From: Epichloe hybrida
Taxonomy: Eukaryota > Ascomycota > Sordariomycetes > Hypocreales > Clavicipitaceae
Direction of reading: 5' to 3'
NCBI GenBank assembly: GCA_019022495.1
Contig: JAFEKR010000021.1
Location: 186,001-250,000, forward strand
DNA: 64,000 bases
Shown here: in pieces, positions 33,141 to 44,512 of the stretch
How positions within the stretch are numbered: the first letter of the stretch is position 1
How the letters are laid out: each line of letters begins with the position of its first letter
Made by a program: the position numbers and the translations under genes
The notes under the pieces: generated by a model
The model's input: only the letters and a program-made list of their open reading frames with translations
Database searches by the model: none
Told to the model about the DNA's origin: nothing

Positions 33141-36106
33141 CGTGGTCCACTCGAGGAACACGAAAAACTCCACAGGATGAGCCAATGATGCCAACTCCAG
33201 GAATATGTATCGCCATCCCCAGGTCCAATTCGTGTGCACTCGCTGCTGCAAGACAGACGGAGCAAAGCAACGCCAGAAAGCACGTCATGCCACGTTTGTT
33301 TTCGTTCTACTGATAAATCGTCCCCCCAGGCCCATGACCTAGTCCCTGCAAATCTTAAATCTTGCTCTGTCAGGCCATGGCTCCCGCCTGGTCCGATAGC
33401 CTGGTTGGATCTGCCGCCGCGAAATTGCTCGCTCGGCAGTGTAGCTTTGCGTCATGTTCTCATCTCATTTGTTGGGCTAAAAGGCAATCAATACGGCTAA
33501 AGGACGATTGCAATCTAATCTGCGCTGCGCTGACTCGCTGACGGAGATGGCGTCGGCCGAAACGAACTGGTCGTGTTCGTGCAAACCGTCCGTGATGGGA
33601 TTGGCCCGTGATGGGATTGGCCCGTGACGGGTGTGTGTGTGTGTTTTGGGAAAGAAAGTCAACCACGACTGACGAAAGATGCGGGCGCCAGCAATTGGAC
33701 GGGTCCTGTTTCAGACGAGAGTCGAGACCGACCAGCCCAAAACGTGGTCCTGACACGCCCAGCGACCAACAGTCACTACATCATACATGAAGATGCGCGT
33801 GGCTACTGTAATTTTGCATGCATGCAGTACTCGGCATGGCATCGTCATCGGCACCGACTTCAATTTCAGCATTAATATCGATGTCGTTCTTGGGGTTCAC
33901 CGAACGCAGGCGGGTGGCGGGCATCTGCGAAGCGAAGCACATCCGGTCGAGTTATCAAGTCACCGCCGTTGATCCACTTGAGAAGCTCGGACGGACCCTC
34001 GATTTTCGGTCCCCCGTTTCGAAACTTCATTGACGGCATCATCATAGACGTAATAACCTCCTGGTCGAAGAAGGGGAATTTACATTCACTTTTCTTCTGC
34101 TTTCGGATTGGTCTGAGTATCTTGTCATGATGGGCTCCACGGGCAGCCCTTTCCGCGTCCAATTGCCGCGCGCCATCCTCCACAAGGAACCACAACAACA
34201 CGACCTCGATCGAACATGTCCATGGCAGGTCTCGAACCGTATCGCCAACTCTCCGACGGGGATTTGAAGCACAGTTGTTGGCGAACGGGTCTCGAAGTCG
34301 AAGTTGAGCAGGCGTCCTCAACGGGAGGTTCCGCTCGCAGCCTGCAGGACAGGGCAAGTTCCGTCGATGGAAAAAAAAAAATTAGCCCAGCGCAGCATCA
34401 ACGTTTCCCTCTTCTCACTTCTTCCTTTTCCATTTCTTCGCTGGCGCGTCTTTAGAGCGCATGACGATGGTTAGTCGTACTTGACCTTTTGCGTTGTCGC
34501 CATGTGAAAACGGGAATCTTTTCCTCCACAGCCACGCCAAATCGCCTGGATAAGTGGCTAGTGGTCGAATGCGTCGACCGTTCAGCCAATCAATCAGGCA
34601 GAGGGGCCCGCCCCCAACTCTGATGAAGATTCTAATGTAGTCTGGGCTGGGCGTAGGTTAGCGCCCAGCCAGCCCCCAGTGCAAAGCCGTTGGGCGTGGG
34701 GCTCAGGTCGATTGCCGTTATAGGCAATCAATGCCAGCAGCAACCAGTTGAATCTTCCCCGGAAGAAGTTGGTCTAAATCTCTGCAAAGGGTATTACGGA
34801 GCATCAGGTCGACGTCGATCATTCCGTCACGAAACAACTTTTTTTTTCTTTCTTCCCAAGTCCGGATTTTCTCTCCAAGAAGGCCTGCTTGCCATGGATC
34901 GATATGTCATCTCGGCTAGCATCTCTAGTAAAGTAAAGGGTGTCAACACCAATGTTCACCGTTCCCGTACAGGTGGAGGAGGGGGGGGGGGGTGCTCGGT
35001 TCCACGTTTCAACGACGCATCCCTTGCCCTCGTTCAGCTTCGGGTACAAACTCCTGAGGAACTCGGGAGAAACAAATCAGCCCCGGGACGGACATCTCGC
35101 CTTGTGTCGCAGAACGGGATCGCCGCCTCAACTATGTGCGGGCCGGACAAACCGTGGGCTCAGCACGTACGTTTTTTTTTTTTTCCCCGCTCGGCGGCGG
35201 ACTCAATCTACCGGTCTTTGTCAAAGAGACGGTTGACCCCATGTTGAACCAACCTCGATCCAGTTTGTATACAAGTTTTCTTTCGGTGGGGTAGGGTGGG
35301 TGGGCTCCCCTCTTTGCGTGGCTGAGACGCCATCCGTAAGAGAAAAAACGTTCTTATGAACGGCGCTACGGCGCTAAATTCAAATTCAAATTCAAAGATT
35401 CAACCCAAGATAGAGTTCCCCCACCACAAAGATGGATATCTACGATGCCGAGGCCGCGCCAGCCTTGCGAGACAGAAAAACCCCCAAGAAACTCTATCCT
35501 CGCCCAGTCCAGCCCCAACGGGCTGGTACCAGGGCAGCGGAGTCAGCCCGCTACCAAAGCATAAACTTCCAAGGACGAAGCGGGGGGGACAAATTCCCCG
35601 AATTCCAGTTTATGCGGACTGGGCGCCCCCCGGGTCCCGGAATAAGTAGACAGCAGGCCAATGGCGGGACCGGAAGCAGAAGCGATGACGAGAAGCGCAT
35701 GATAGCTGCGTCACGTTATCGTGTATACTGCCGCAGAAAGAATTTGCGAGTTTGCGGCGCTCCGTACTAGAGCGCGACTTGCATGCCTTTCGATTCGATT
35801 TCGCCATCTCCTTGACGGGAACCCAGTGATGTAATTCCTACGTGTATGTACAGACCTGTGCCACGTGTTTGGCTGGTTTTGGGGGGGGGGGGGGGGTGCA
35901 ACATGAACATTTTCAACCCGCGTTACTGTATATTTAGTAAATTCAACAAAACTTCCTGGAATCGAATGCCCCGGTTGCATCTCGATTAGGTTCCGTGTAT
36001 TATCCTCTGGTTGGGTGTTTTTCCGGGGGTCACGGCAGGCAGGCAGCTGGCAGCCGGCTGACGCTCGACTTCTCCACATAATAACATCGGGGAAATCGGA
36101 GAAAAG

Positions 36107-36128
36107 CAGCACAGTGCGCACTGTGCTG
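36107..36128. repeat. Perfect 22-bp palindrome
   Basis: The half-site CAGCACAGTGC is followed directly by its reverse complement with no spacer. One mismatch beyond the core, three further A/T pairs extend it to about 30 bp. It lies in the gene-free block, 7 kb upstream of the C2H2 gene. Confidence 0.9.
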
Positions 36129-39117
36129 TTTCAGAACAAACCTGCTAGGCAGTGGCCTCCTCTCCTGGATGCAACCTTCTGATGCACCTCCTGCCCTTCT
36201 GCCCGTCACGCGCGAGTCCAGTCGGTGCCAGATCCGACCGTCGATCCGGACCAGATCTCAATCTTTCTGCTGGGACATGGTCCCGCCGAGATAACCGGGC
36301 ATGCTAATGCTCTCCATTGGCCATGAAGATAGACAAGGGGTACTTCCTAGCGTGTGTGTTGCACTAACAATAAAAGTACTTGCCATGCATCCGACAAGGA
36401 GTGGTTATCCAAGGGCGAGGGATGCTTTTCTCACGCCTCATCTCCATTACCAACGATTGCTTTGAAATATTAGCAGCAACGTACCGGCGGCTTCAACGGG
36501 CGTCTTTTCCCGATCGAGACATCCCGTCCATCACTTATCACATCATTTCCGTAAGGAACGTCTCGGTTATGCTGGCCATGTTTGTTCTTCCACATGTTTT
36601 ATCAATCAAATCCACGTAGAATCGTTCTGTCATTTTGCAAATCCTGCGCTCCGTCTACGCCATTCACAACTACTGTTAGTGCAGGGCCAGCATGTCCCTA
36701 TCCTGGTCCCGTAATACCGAGGCTATTCGTTCACCTGTACCTGTTGCGTAGATAGCTAGCTCTGTCGAACGGAATCTCAAGTGGAGTGAATCAAAAAAGA
36801 ATAAACTGTAACGGACGCTGTAACGTTCTCTCGCCTCCAGTTTGTGATAACGGCGCACACGATATGGCACGCATCAAACCATGGTCTGGTTTTCCTCCCA
36901 TCATGAAGATAAGTTCCCAGAAGAATCGGTTGATGACGTGAAGTCTTCCTCGGTCGACTCCAGAATTTCATTCCAGCAAGCGGACGATGCTCCGTAGGCT
37001 GTAGTCCGTAGTCAGCGAGCGTCGCCCATATGAAGCTCCTGATCAAGCCACGGCAGTAAGGCATGTGCTGGGACTTCCTGATTTAGTCCCTTCACGCCCT
37101 ATTGATCAGCCGCTCGCCTCTCGATTTGAATTAACAGGCCAGACTTGTCACTGTCTGGCACATTGACTACGCTTTACGGATCACCAAATAGAGTGCCAAG
37201 TGCTCGGCGGCAGCGGCAAGCATGTTCTTGCAACCCACCAACTGCTCGCTCGGCCGACTTGCCATCGTCCAGAATGTCGCCGGCCGGCGCCTCGCCAGGC
37301 ATAGGAAACGCGGTGGACGTAATCTGTACATACCAACCACACCTCGGCGGGCACCGCCATGGGTACGTCAAGTTATGACGGTTCGCGCGGATACAATGAG
37401 GTGGGAAGATGCATGTATCCTCGTCGTCACATGTCACTACTGCAATCAGGCCTACACTCGTCCGAGCTGAGAAGTCAGCTTAACTACAAGGTGAAATGGC
37501 CAAAAGCAGTGGTTGCCTTTGATGTCATGTATGGTTGAGCTCTGCGCTGAGCCGACTGGGAAAGTCAAAAAGTCGAAAGCAGGAACCCAACGCAGACCCT
37601 GGACCCCCCAAATCCCGCACTGACAACATCTGCCGAAGTCCGATCCTTGCCCTCGAAGGTCCCGGCAACAAGACCAAATGTCCAAGTCTGAAACACTCAC
37701 TGGGTTCGAACGTGTGTGGTGGCTGCCACGTGCTGCTGCGTGGTGTTGGCTGCGCCAGACCACCGGAGAGTTGCGGAGAATGGATTCTGAAACGCCACAT
37801 CAATCAATCATGCTTGTAATAATCCGAATTGCACAATGGTGCTCCGGAATTATCCGTGGATAGAACTCCATCGTAAATGAAAGAGGCATACCGTTTTCTG
37901 GCGCTATCCCGAGCGCACGTCCATGCCATCCGGTCCAATCGAAAAACGACCGCCAGTGGCCACACCCGGCCTCGGAGAGCCGGATATCGACCTGAAATAT
38001 TGGGAGGACTTGAGCCCTTGAGAGTGCCTGCCGGCTGTCGCCTACCTGAGCCCGTTCCTGGTGCCTCACCTCGCCACTGTCGCTCAACTGTGTTCGTGAG
38101 AGTTGATGATAACCACCTACAGACAGTTGGGGCGAGGCACGGCTGGTAAGCATGGGCTATCGGACCAAAGGATATATGTCATAGTCCCTGGTGTGTATTA
38201 CCATGGAGTCATTTGGCAGATGCGCTGCGGTCCCAGAAAAGCACGGTCCAGCAGTTCGTGGCCATCAAAGCAAATATCCAGCGGCCAACCCTGTTTTCAT
38301 TTCAGCCGCTTCGACTCGATTTTGACTTTGACTTTTTTCTTTCACAAAGAACGTCTTTCTGCGGCTGATGAATGCCCGCGCTCTTGTTTGGAAACAATGT
38401 CCAGTGAGTAGGCACCGCTAATTTTTCAGTTTTGACAAATACTCTTTGTTGCGGAGCAAGTCGTTCCTATTTGTTGTTAGATTCAGGTGTCTTCATGGCT
38501 GAGCCCCACATGAGGCTTCAATACATACCATCCTCGCCTTGTTGGTAACAGAGGATGGGTTGATTGTCGGCCAACCATCCTTGTCTGACCAGTCTGCTTT
38601 CTCCACTGCATTCACATGGACCGCGGTTTTTTGAATTCAAAATCGGGCAAATCGAAAATGGGAGCCAGGCGATATGAAGGCTACTTGGACACATACTGGA
38701 GCCCAGTCTCGATGTTAGCGAAGTATTCTATCCACTTGGGACGTGAAGACACTATACCATGTACGTCGGGTGGGGAAGGGAGTGTGCTGATCAAGATGAG
38801 GCTCGTCGAAATGCGGAGAATCGACGTGCGTTCGATCATCTGACGAGAAAATGCTTCGATTCGATAGATGTTTTACGGAGCTAGTAAGTACTCCATATTA
38901 GATGCAATGATGATTTGAGGCGATCGATGTGGGTATAAGACGTTTTGAAACAAAGTGGGCTCTGTAGGGTCTAGCCAGGCCGGTATCGTGTTCGGCGAAT
39001 ACGGGCAACGTACGGTTCAAGTTAGCTGGGCACTAGACGAGTAAAATTAGTAAAGAGCAAGACGTCAAGTCGACGTTGAAGATGAAAAGGCGCACGCCAT
39101 CTGCCAGAACTAGCCGT

Positions 39118-39171
39118 TGTGGCTCCTGTGGAGCCTGTGGCTTCTGTGGAACCTATGGCTCCTGTGGCGTT
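39118..39171. repeat. Six imperfect 9-bp repeats (TGTGGCTCC type)
   Basis: Six consecutive 9-mers of the form TGTGGNNNN (one TATGG variant). In one forward frame they read as Cys-Gly-x triplets; the reverse frame gives Gly/Thr/Ala-rich triplets. The surrounding frames are short. Confidence 0.8.
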
Positions 39172-42100
39172 ACCGGTGTGGTAGGCCCACGCTACGCTGG
39201 CACTGGCCAATCGCTACATCTACCCAATCGCAGTTTGCTCAGCTGGAGTGGAGCCCAGCCACATGAGCCTCTCAATGTACGGACTACGGAGTAGCAAGTA
39301 TCCTTCCTCCTTTGTGTCGAGCGTCATCTAAAGATTCCTTCGTTTTGACGTCTCTTTTGAGGGTAACATGGCGTGTTACCGCGAGGCTGGTTGATGGTAC
39401 GTCTTTGCTTTGCATTGAGACTGTTAACTTTCAGCCCCCGCGAGCACAAAGGGCCATACGTCAATCGGCACTTCACAACTGGCCATACTACACCACACAC
39501 TGCCAGCAGGCTCTCCAAAAACGCACATTGCACCAAGTCATACTCGCGCTGCGTAATTAATTCGCAAGCCACCTTCTATTCGGTTTTCCACAGATCAAAT
39601 TGGCGGGGCGAAGTCCGTTGGTTGAGCTCGCCCTCACACGCCGGGCCCGCTCAAGATTGCGCCGTTGGTGTCGATGGTTACTTTTTTCGTTACGTCTGGT
39701 ATTACTGCGCCCTTACTCCGTATATGTATACTTGGTGCTGCCAGTCTGACCTGATGATACCCCCGGCTTTTTTCTAGGCCGATGAGCTTTTGCCGATCGG
39801 TCCGGGTAACTCTGGCTTGAGCTGGGGGCTGGATTCGCACACAACGCCACAAACTACCGTTGACAGGATCCCCATCTGCCACTTGGGCTCTTGACACTGC
39901 GACGATCTTTCCGGAACAATGTATGAGTGACGGGTATCAACTTTTGCTCCCAAAGAGGCTAAAGGTATTCCTGTAGCCATATGTATGGTCAGTGTGCAGG
40001 GTCGAGGGAGGGGCACTAGTGAAAAGCACATGGCAAGACGATTGTTCCTGCGAGTGTTTGTTCAACAAAGCCTTGACAGTGTCACAGCTGTTCCTTTTCG
40101 TTGGACATCCATCTACTGGACCCCTGCCATGCCCTTTTCCTGGTCACGCACAAATGGAAACGCCCCGCAACAAATAGAGTTGCACATGTCAGTGGGCAGG
40201 CACAAGGCCGCTTTTTATGTCACAGACTTGAATAGTCTTATTCTTTCACTAGCACTATTCTTTTTATGGACTCGGGGGCAATACTGGTGGCACAGTAACA
40301 GTGTGAGTGTGAGTGTGACTTTCTTGTTTCGTTCAACTTGTTTGTGTGTACTTACTACTTACCGCAACAAGTTATCGTACCAACACCACACTCACTTCAC
40401 GGTGCAGTTCCAGGCTGTCAAAGCGCAAGCTACGTGTGGAAACACAGGTTCACCACTCCAAAATACCACGTAGTTTCGACGTCAATGGCCACATCTCCAA
40501 TACTCATACTCATACAAGCACAAAGACCGAGACAACAGCAAAAAACTGCTGAGATCAATTCGGCAGCGGGGAGGGTGCATTCGGAGCATTTCTGGCGTCA
40601 GTCTCGAGGGCACAAACGACGCATGGCTGCTGCTCGTCATTGCACGACAGATGCTACCATCCCTACACTTTCTACAGCGTTAGCTTAGCTTGCCATCAAC
40701 CTGGACTCTGGTTTGGTTTCGGTGGCCATCCTGGTCCTGGTCCTGACTGTTATCACAACAAAAGTGTCTGGCAAATGTCTCGTTGGGCGGTTTTTTTCTA
40801 AAATACCACCCCTCCGTCTCCTCCACAAGCTTCTCCTCTGCTTGACAGGGAACCCTGAACTTGTTCATGGCGAACGGACTTGGCCACTTGGCCTGCAGCT
40901 CCGTCCTTTTCCTCTCTTGAACGAAACACGAATGTTACTACGTGGAGGGAGTGAGACCTATCTCGATTCATTTTGGTTTCGTTTCTTGCAATTTCTTTTT
41001 TCGTTTCCCGACGCCACTGGGAGTCTAGAAATCGGTTTGTCTCTCCCTGGGTTGGTGTTGGGGTGAAGGTGGCTTTTTATCACGTACGTAGCTTCTTTCT
41101 CGCGGGGGGGGGAGGGGGTTGGGTTACCTACAACCGCCCGATATGCGTGGACAGATGATTGTGATTACCTGGTTACAGTATTCATGTAGACGCTGCTGTG
41201 CGTGGCTGCGCAAGCGCAAAATGATATGGATGAAGACGCCTCACGAACGTGGCATTCAGGCCAGATTCTTGTCCACTGCAATCAGTGCCTCCGTCATTGT
41301 GGCCGGGAACGGAACAAGAATCGACTTTGGATACGTATCAATGGCGGGCAACTCCGTAGTTGCTTCTTTCTTTCTTCATAGAATGACAGCATCTTTCTTG
41401 AGCCGCGTCCGCGTCCCCCATCAGTGTATCTCGGCAGATACGTGCTATGTGACTGGGACTGGGCTGGCAGATGCGCCGTGTGTGAAAAAGTCTCAGTCTT
41501 TGCGAGGATGCAGCCTCCTTGACTCTGTACAAGAGAGCTGTTGACTTGGAGAGGACACCATCTCGACTACGACGGCCTCGTTGACGCTGTCGATATATGG
41601 CTCTCTGTCAAGGTCGGGCTGCGAACTACTGGACTTGACATGGATTACATGGGACCGAACCAAAAAGTCAGTCATTACCTTCTTCTCAGCATCATGTCCT
41701 CCGTGCCTCTTTCGCGAAGCAGACGTCGGTAGGCCACATCCCACGTCCACTCAACCTTGTGAAACAAATCACGTCTTCAAGGATCTTTCATCATCTGCGG
41801 ATACCGACCCGGACACCGCTGACTTGTCATGGGATTGCTTTCTCGCGGGACGTATCGCTCAGATACGACCTGCCTGTCGGTGGTGCGCTGTGCTGGGTTA
41901 TCTTGACCCCGTAGTCCAATATATTCAGCAAACCCGCTGCGAACAATGTGAAGATGAGCCCTCGTGGTTGACGATGAGACGGTTGATACCGTTACACACA
42001 TGCATTACTCCGTACAAACAGGCTTACATATGCATCTTGGCCCTTTCTAGGGTTTTTCTTAAGCACTCCTTGTTCGTTCAATTGTATCATGACGCGGCAG

Positions 42101-44512
42101 CGGGTGCTGGCTGCCTCTGACGCGGTCAACATCGGGCCCTTCACCTCCGCATGCTATCGAGTGACAAACAGCGCCTCACCTGCAATGGCAATGGCTGGCC
42201 GTCGGCAAGTGGTGGTACAGATACTTTCACGTCGCACGGTGTGTGTCACCAAAAATAGATCAAGACTTGGTCGTTCTTCATTTGGCCATTCTTGACCGAG
42301 GCCAGATAATACGTCACGCCATGGCGGCGCTCGAAGACGAGACTCGGAGAGACAACCACAACCAAGCCAGGTGGGTTCCGTCTCCAACGAGAGTATCACA
42401 AAGCGGAAGAGCCTTGTACCTGCCCGTAGGGACAGCCACGATCCTGGCATCCAGATGAGGAAATTCACACCTACGTGCCAAACCAGATGTGGATGATTCT
42501 ACTTGGAAAACATGAACCCCCCTGGGAGCACATACGTGGTGACAGTTACCCGTTTGTGCGCCATGTCTCTCCGTGGATCAGTGTTGGAGATACTGGCTGT
42601 GGAACTTTAAGGCGATACGCGAGACAGCATCCACGGCAATGATCAGATGAGGTCCAAGGAAACTACCTCGCTCTCCGAATTTCCTCCACCGAGTACGGTC
42701 GATGCTTTTGACCGGTGAGGGGGCTGTGTCGCCAATACACATCCATTCGTGAGAGGACGTGTTCAAAACGCCAATTTGGGCAGGTTTCCTCGTGGCCAAT
42801 TTACCGGACTCATGCGCTGTGTTGGCCGCGGCCCCCTCATGACGGCATCTGGATTTGTTTCGCGTCAAGCTGTACGCAGTACGGGCTGACATGGTGATGC
42901 CTACTCGACATGAAAGCTGGATTGATGCTCGACCCCGGCTCATCATGTTCTGCTGGTGGGATAGCGGACACGCATGCCGTGCGATCAGTGAGACATTGCC
43001 GCTGGTAATGGCATCGCCTCCGCTGTCAGCAAGTGCAGAGCTCTTTATCGTCGATTTGATCAACAGCTTGCATGTTGGTTCTTCCTGCCTTCACGACACC
43101 ACCACCGCGATGCTAGATTCGGCCATGCAGGCTCGAGGATCGAGTTGCTGTCGTACCAACGGACCGTCCGGCGGGGTTCTTTTCTTTTGCGACATAGATT
43201 GAAGCAGATGGTAATGAGAACCACATTGTGCCGCTCAACGGCTGAGCCCCATATTATTTGTCCAGCAGGCATATCGAACGGACGGCGTTGGCCAGGGAGG
43301 GTATCGACGACATTGGGATGAGGCTTCCGACGATAGAAGTTGCATGTTTGGCGCTGCAATACCTCGGTTGTCGCGCCTATATGAAACGCTGACGTTTTGA
43401 TACACAATGATCCGTTTTTGAGCAGCATCCCGACAACGACACCAGCCAAGTCTAATTAATGATGCCCATGCCACCCGTGCTCCCCACAGACGGATCAAAC
43501 CTGGGTCGTGTGACTTCGTGGTGGGAACAGCGGCAGGCCGGACCTCCTCCCCTCCCCCTCTCCCCGGGACCCATGAAATAGATGCAATCAATGTCTATCC
43601 GCCGACGCGGCACGTCGTGGTTGCTGTCTCGGCAAGACACGGCGGGGGGGTGGCGGGGGTGCTGAGCAAAAGTTGACATTTGTGCGTCGCGAGAGGAGGC
43701 GAAGCGACGCAAGCGAAGGTTGGAAACGCAACCGTCGAGCTGCGTGGCGCCTTCCTCGGAGAAACTGACAAAGCTGCACGGCTCCTACTTCGTTCCGAGG
43801 GCAGGCACATCGCACGTCATCACGCATCATCGCGATTCACCAGAAAAGTAAGTTTCACCACTTGCTGACCCCGCTGCACAACACAAATTCTCCGTGACGA
43901 CAGAATTCAAGTTGCAAAGTTACCTGCCTGTTGCACTGTTCCATCCATCGTGTCATTCGTGGATGGGTCATGGATGCGTTTGGAATAGCTAGCGTCTCTT
44001 CTGCTTTCCTTTTTTCTTACTGCCCGTTCCTCCCTTTAAGCCGAACCCATGATTAGACCGTTGCCGCGCTTGAATCTCGCTGTGGGGGGAAGCCAGCGAG
44101 GAGGGAGTGTCTGCCAGTCGCAGCGAGCAAAGGAAGGAGAAGAGACTTTGCCCAAATGTATCTCTTCGTAATCCACATACCTCTGATGGTGTCGTCAACG
44201 TGGTCAGAGAATTAAAAGAGCAGAATTTTTTTTTTTCTCGAGGCACGCCCTCGCCCATTAAACCATGTGCTTAATCCCTGTCGATAACGCGATGTTAGGG
44301 GGGGGCCTAGGGTAGGATGCCATGGTGGACTCATAATCTATGCCATCGTCTATTCTGGCTGCTATGTCGATCGACCTCTGATAAAAGTATTCTAGTGCCC
44401 ATTTTGCGTCACATAATCCATGAGATGGTTTCAAATAACCTCAATTTCTGTTCCTTGCTTCATTTACATGTACCCCCCGCCCCCTTCTGCAGGAAAGCGT
44501 CGTAGAGCAGCG

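Larger units (their letters stand above)
29055..44512. other. 15.4-kb region with no recognisable gene
   Basis: The longest open frames here are below 195 codons, overlap on several strands, and read through homopolymer runs (for example F5 or G7 stretches). None shows a domain or family word. The spacing of stops argues against ordinary multi-exon genes, although small or fast-evolving spliced genes cannot be excluded. The region holds homopolymers of 14-19 nt (about 32069-32087 T, 32097-32110 G, 32712-32726 C, 32731-32747 A, 35881-35896 G), microsatellites, a perfect palindrome (36107-36128), a 9-bp repeat array (39118-39171), and several TACGGAGTA-like motifs. It is upstream of the C2H2 gene and downstream of GDE1. 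It could be a long regulatory region, contain long non-coding RNA, or be decayed sequence. Confidence 0.6.

Noticed and set aside
34690..35247. 185-codon frame in the gene-free block
   Set aside because: Runs through several homopolymers (Phe and Gly runs), has no domain, and other frames of similar length overlap it.
39022..39210. Ala/Gly/Thr-rich minus-strand small frame
   Set aside because: Explained by translation of the 9-bp repeat array; no start context or homologue.
41581..42120. 179-codon frame in the gene-free block
   Set aside because: Mixed composition with no motif; stop density around it is typical of non-coding DNA.
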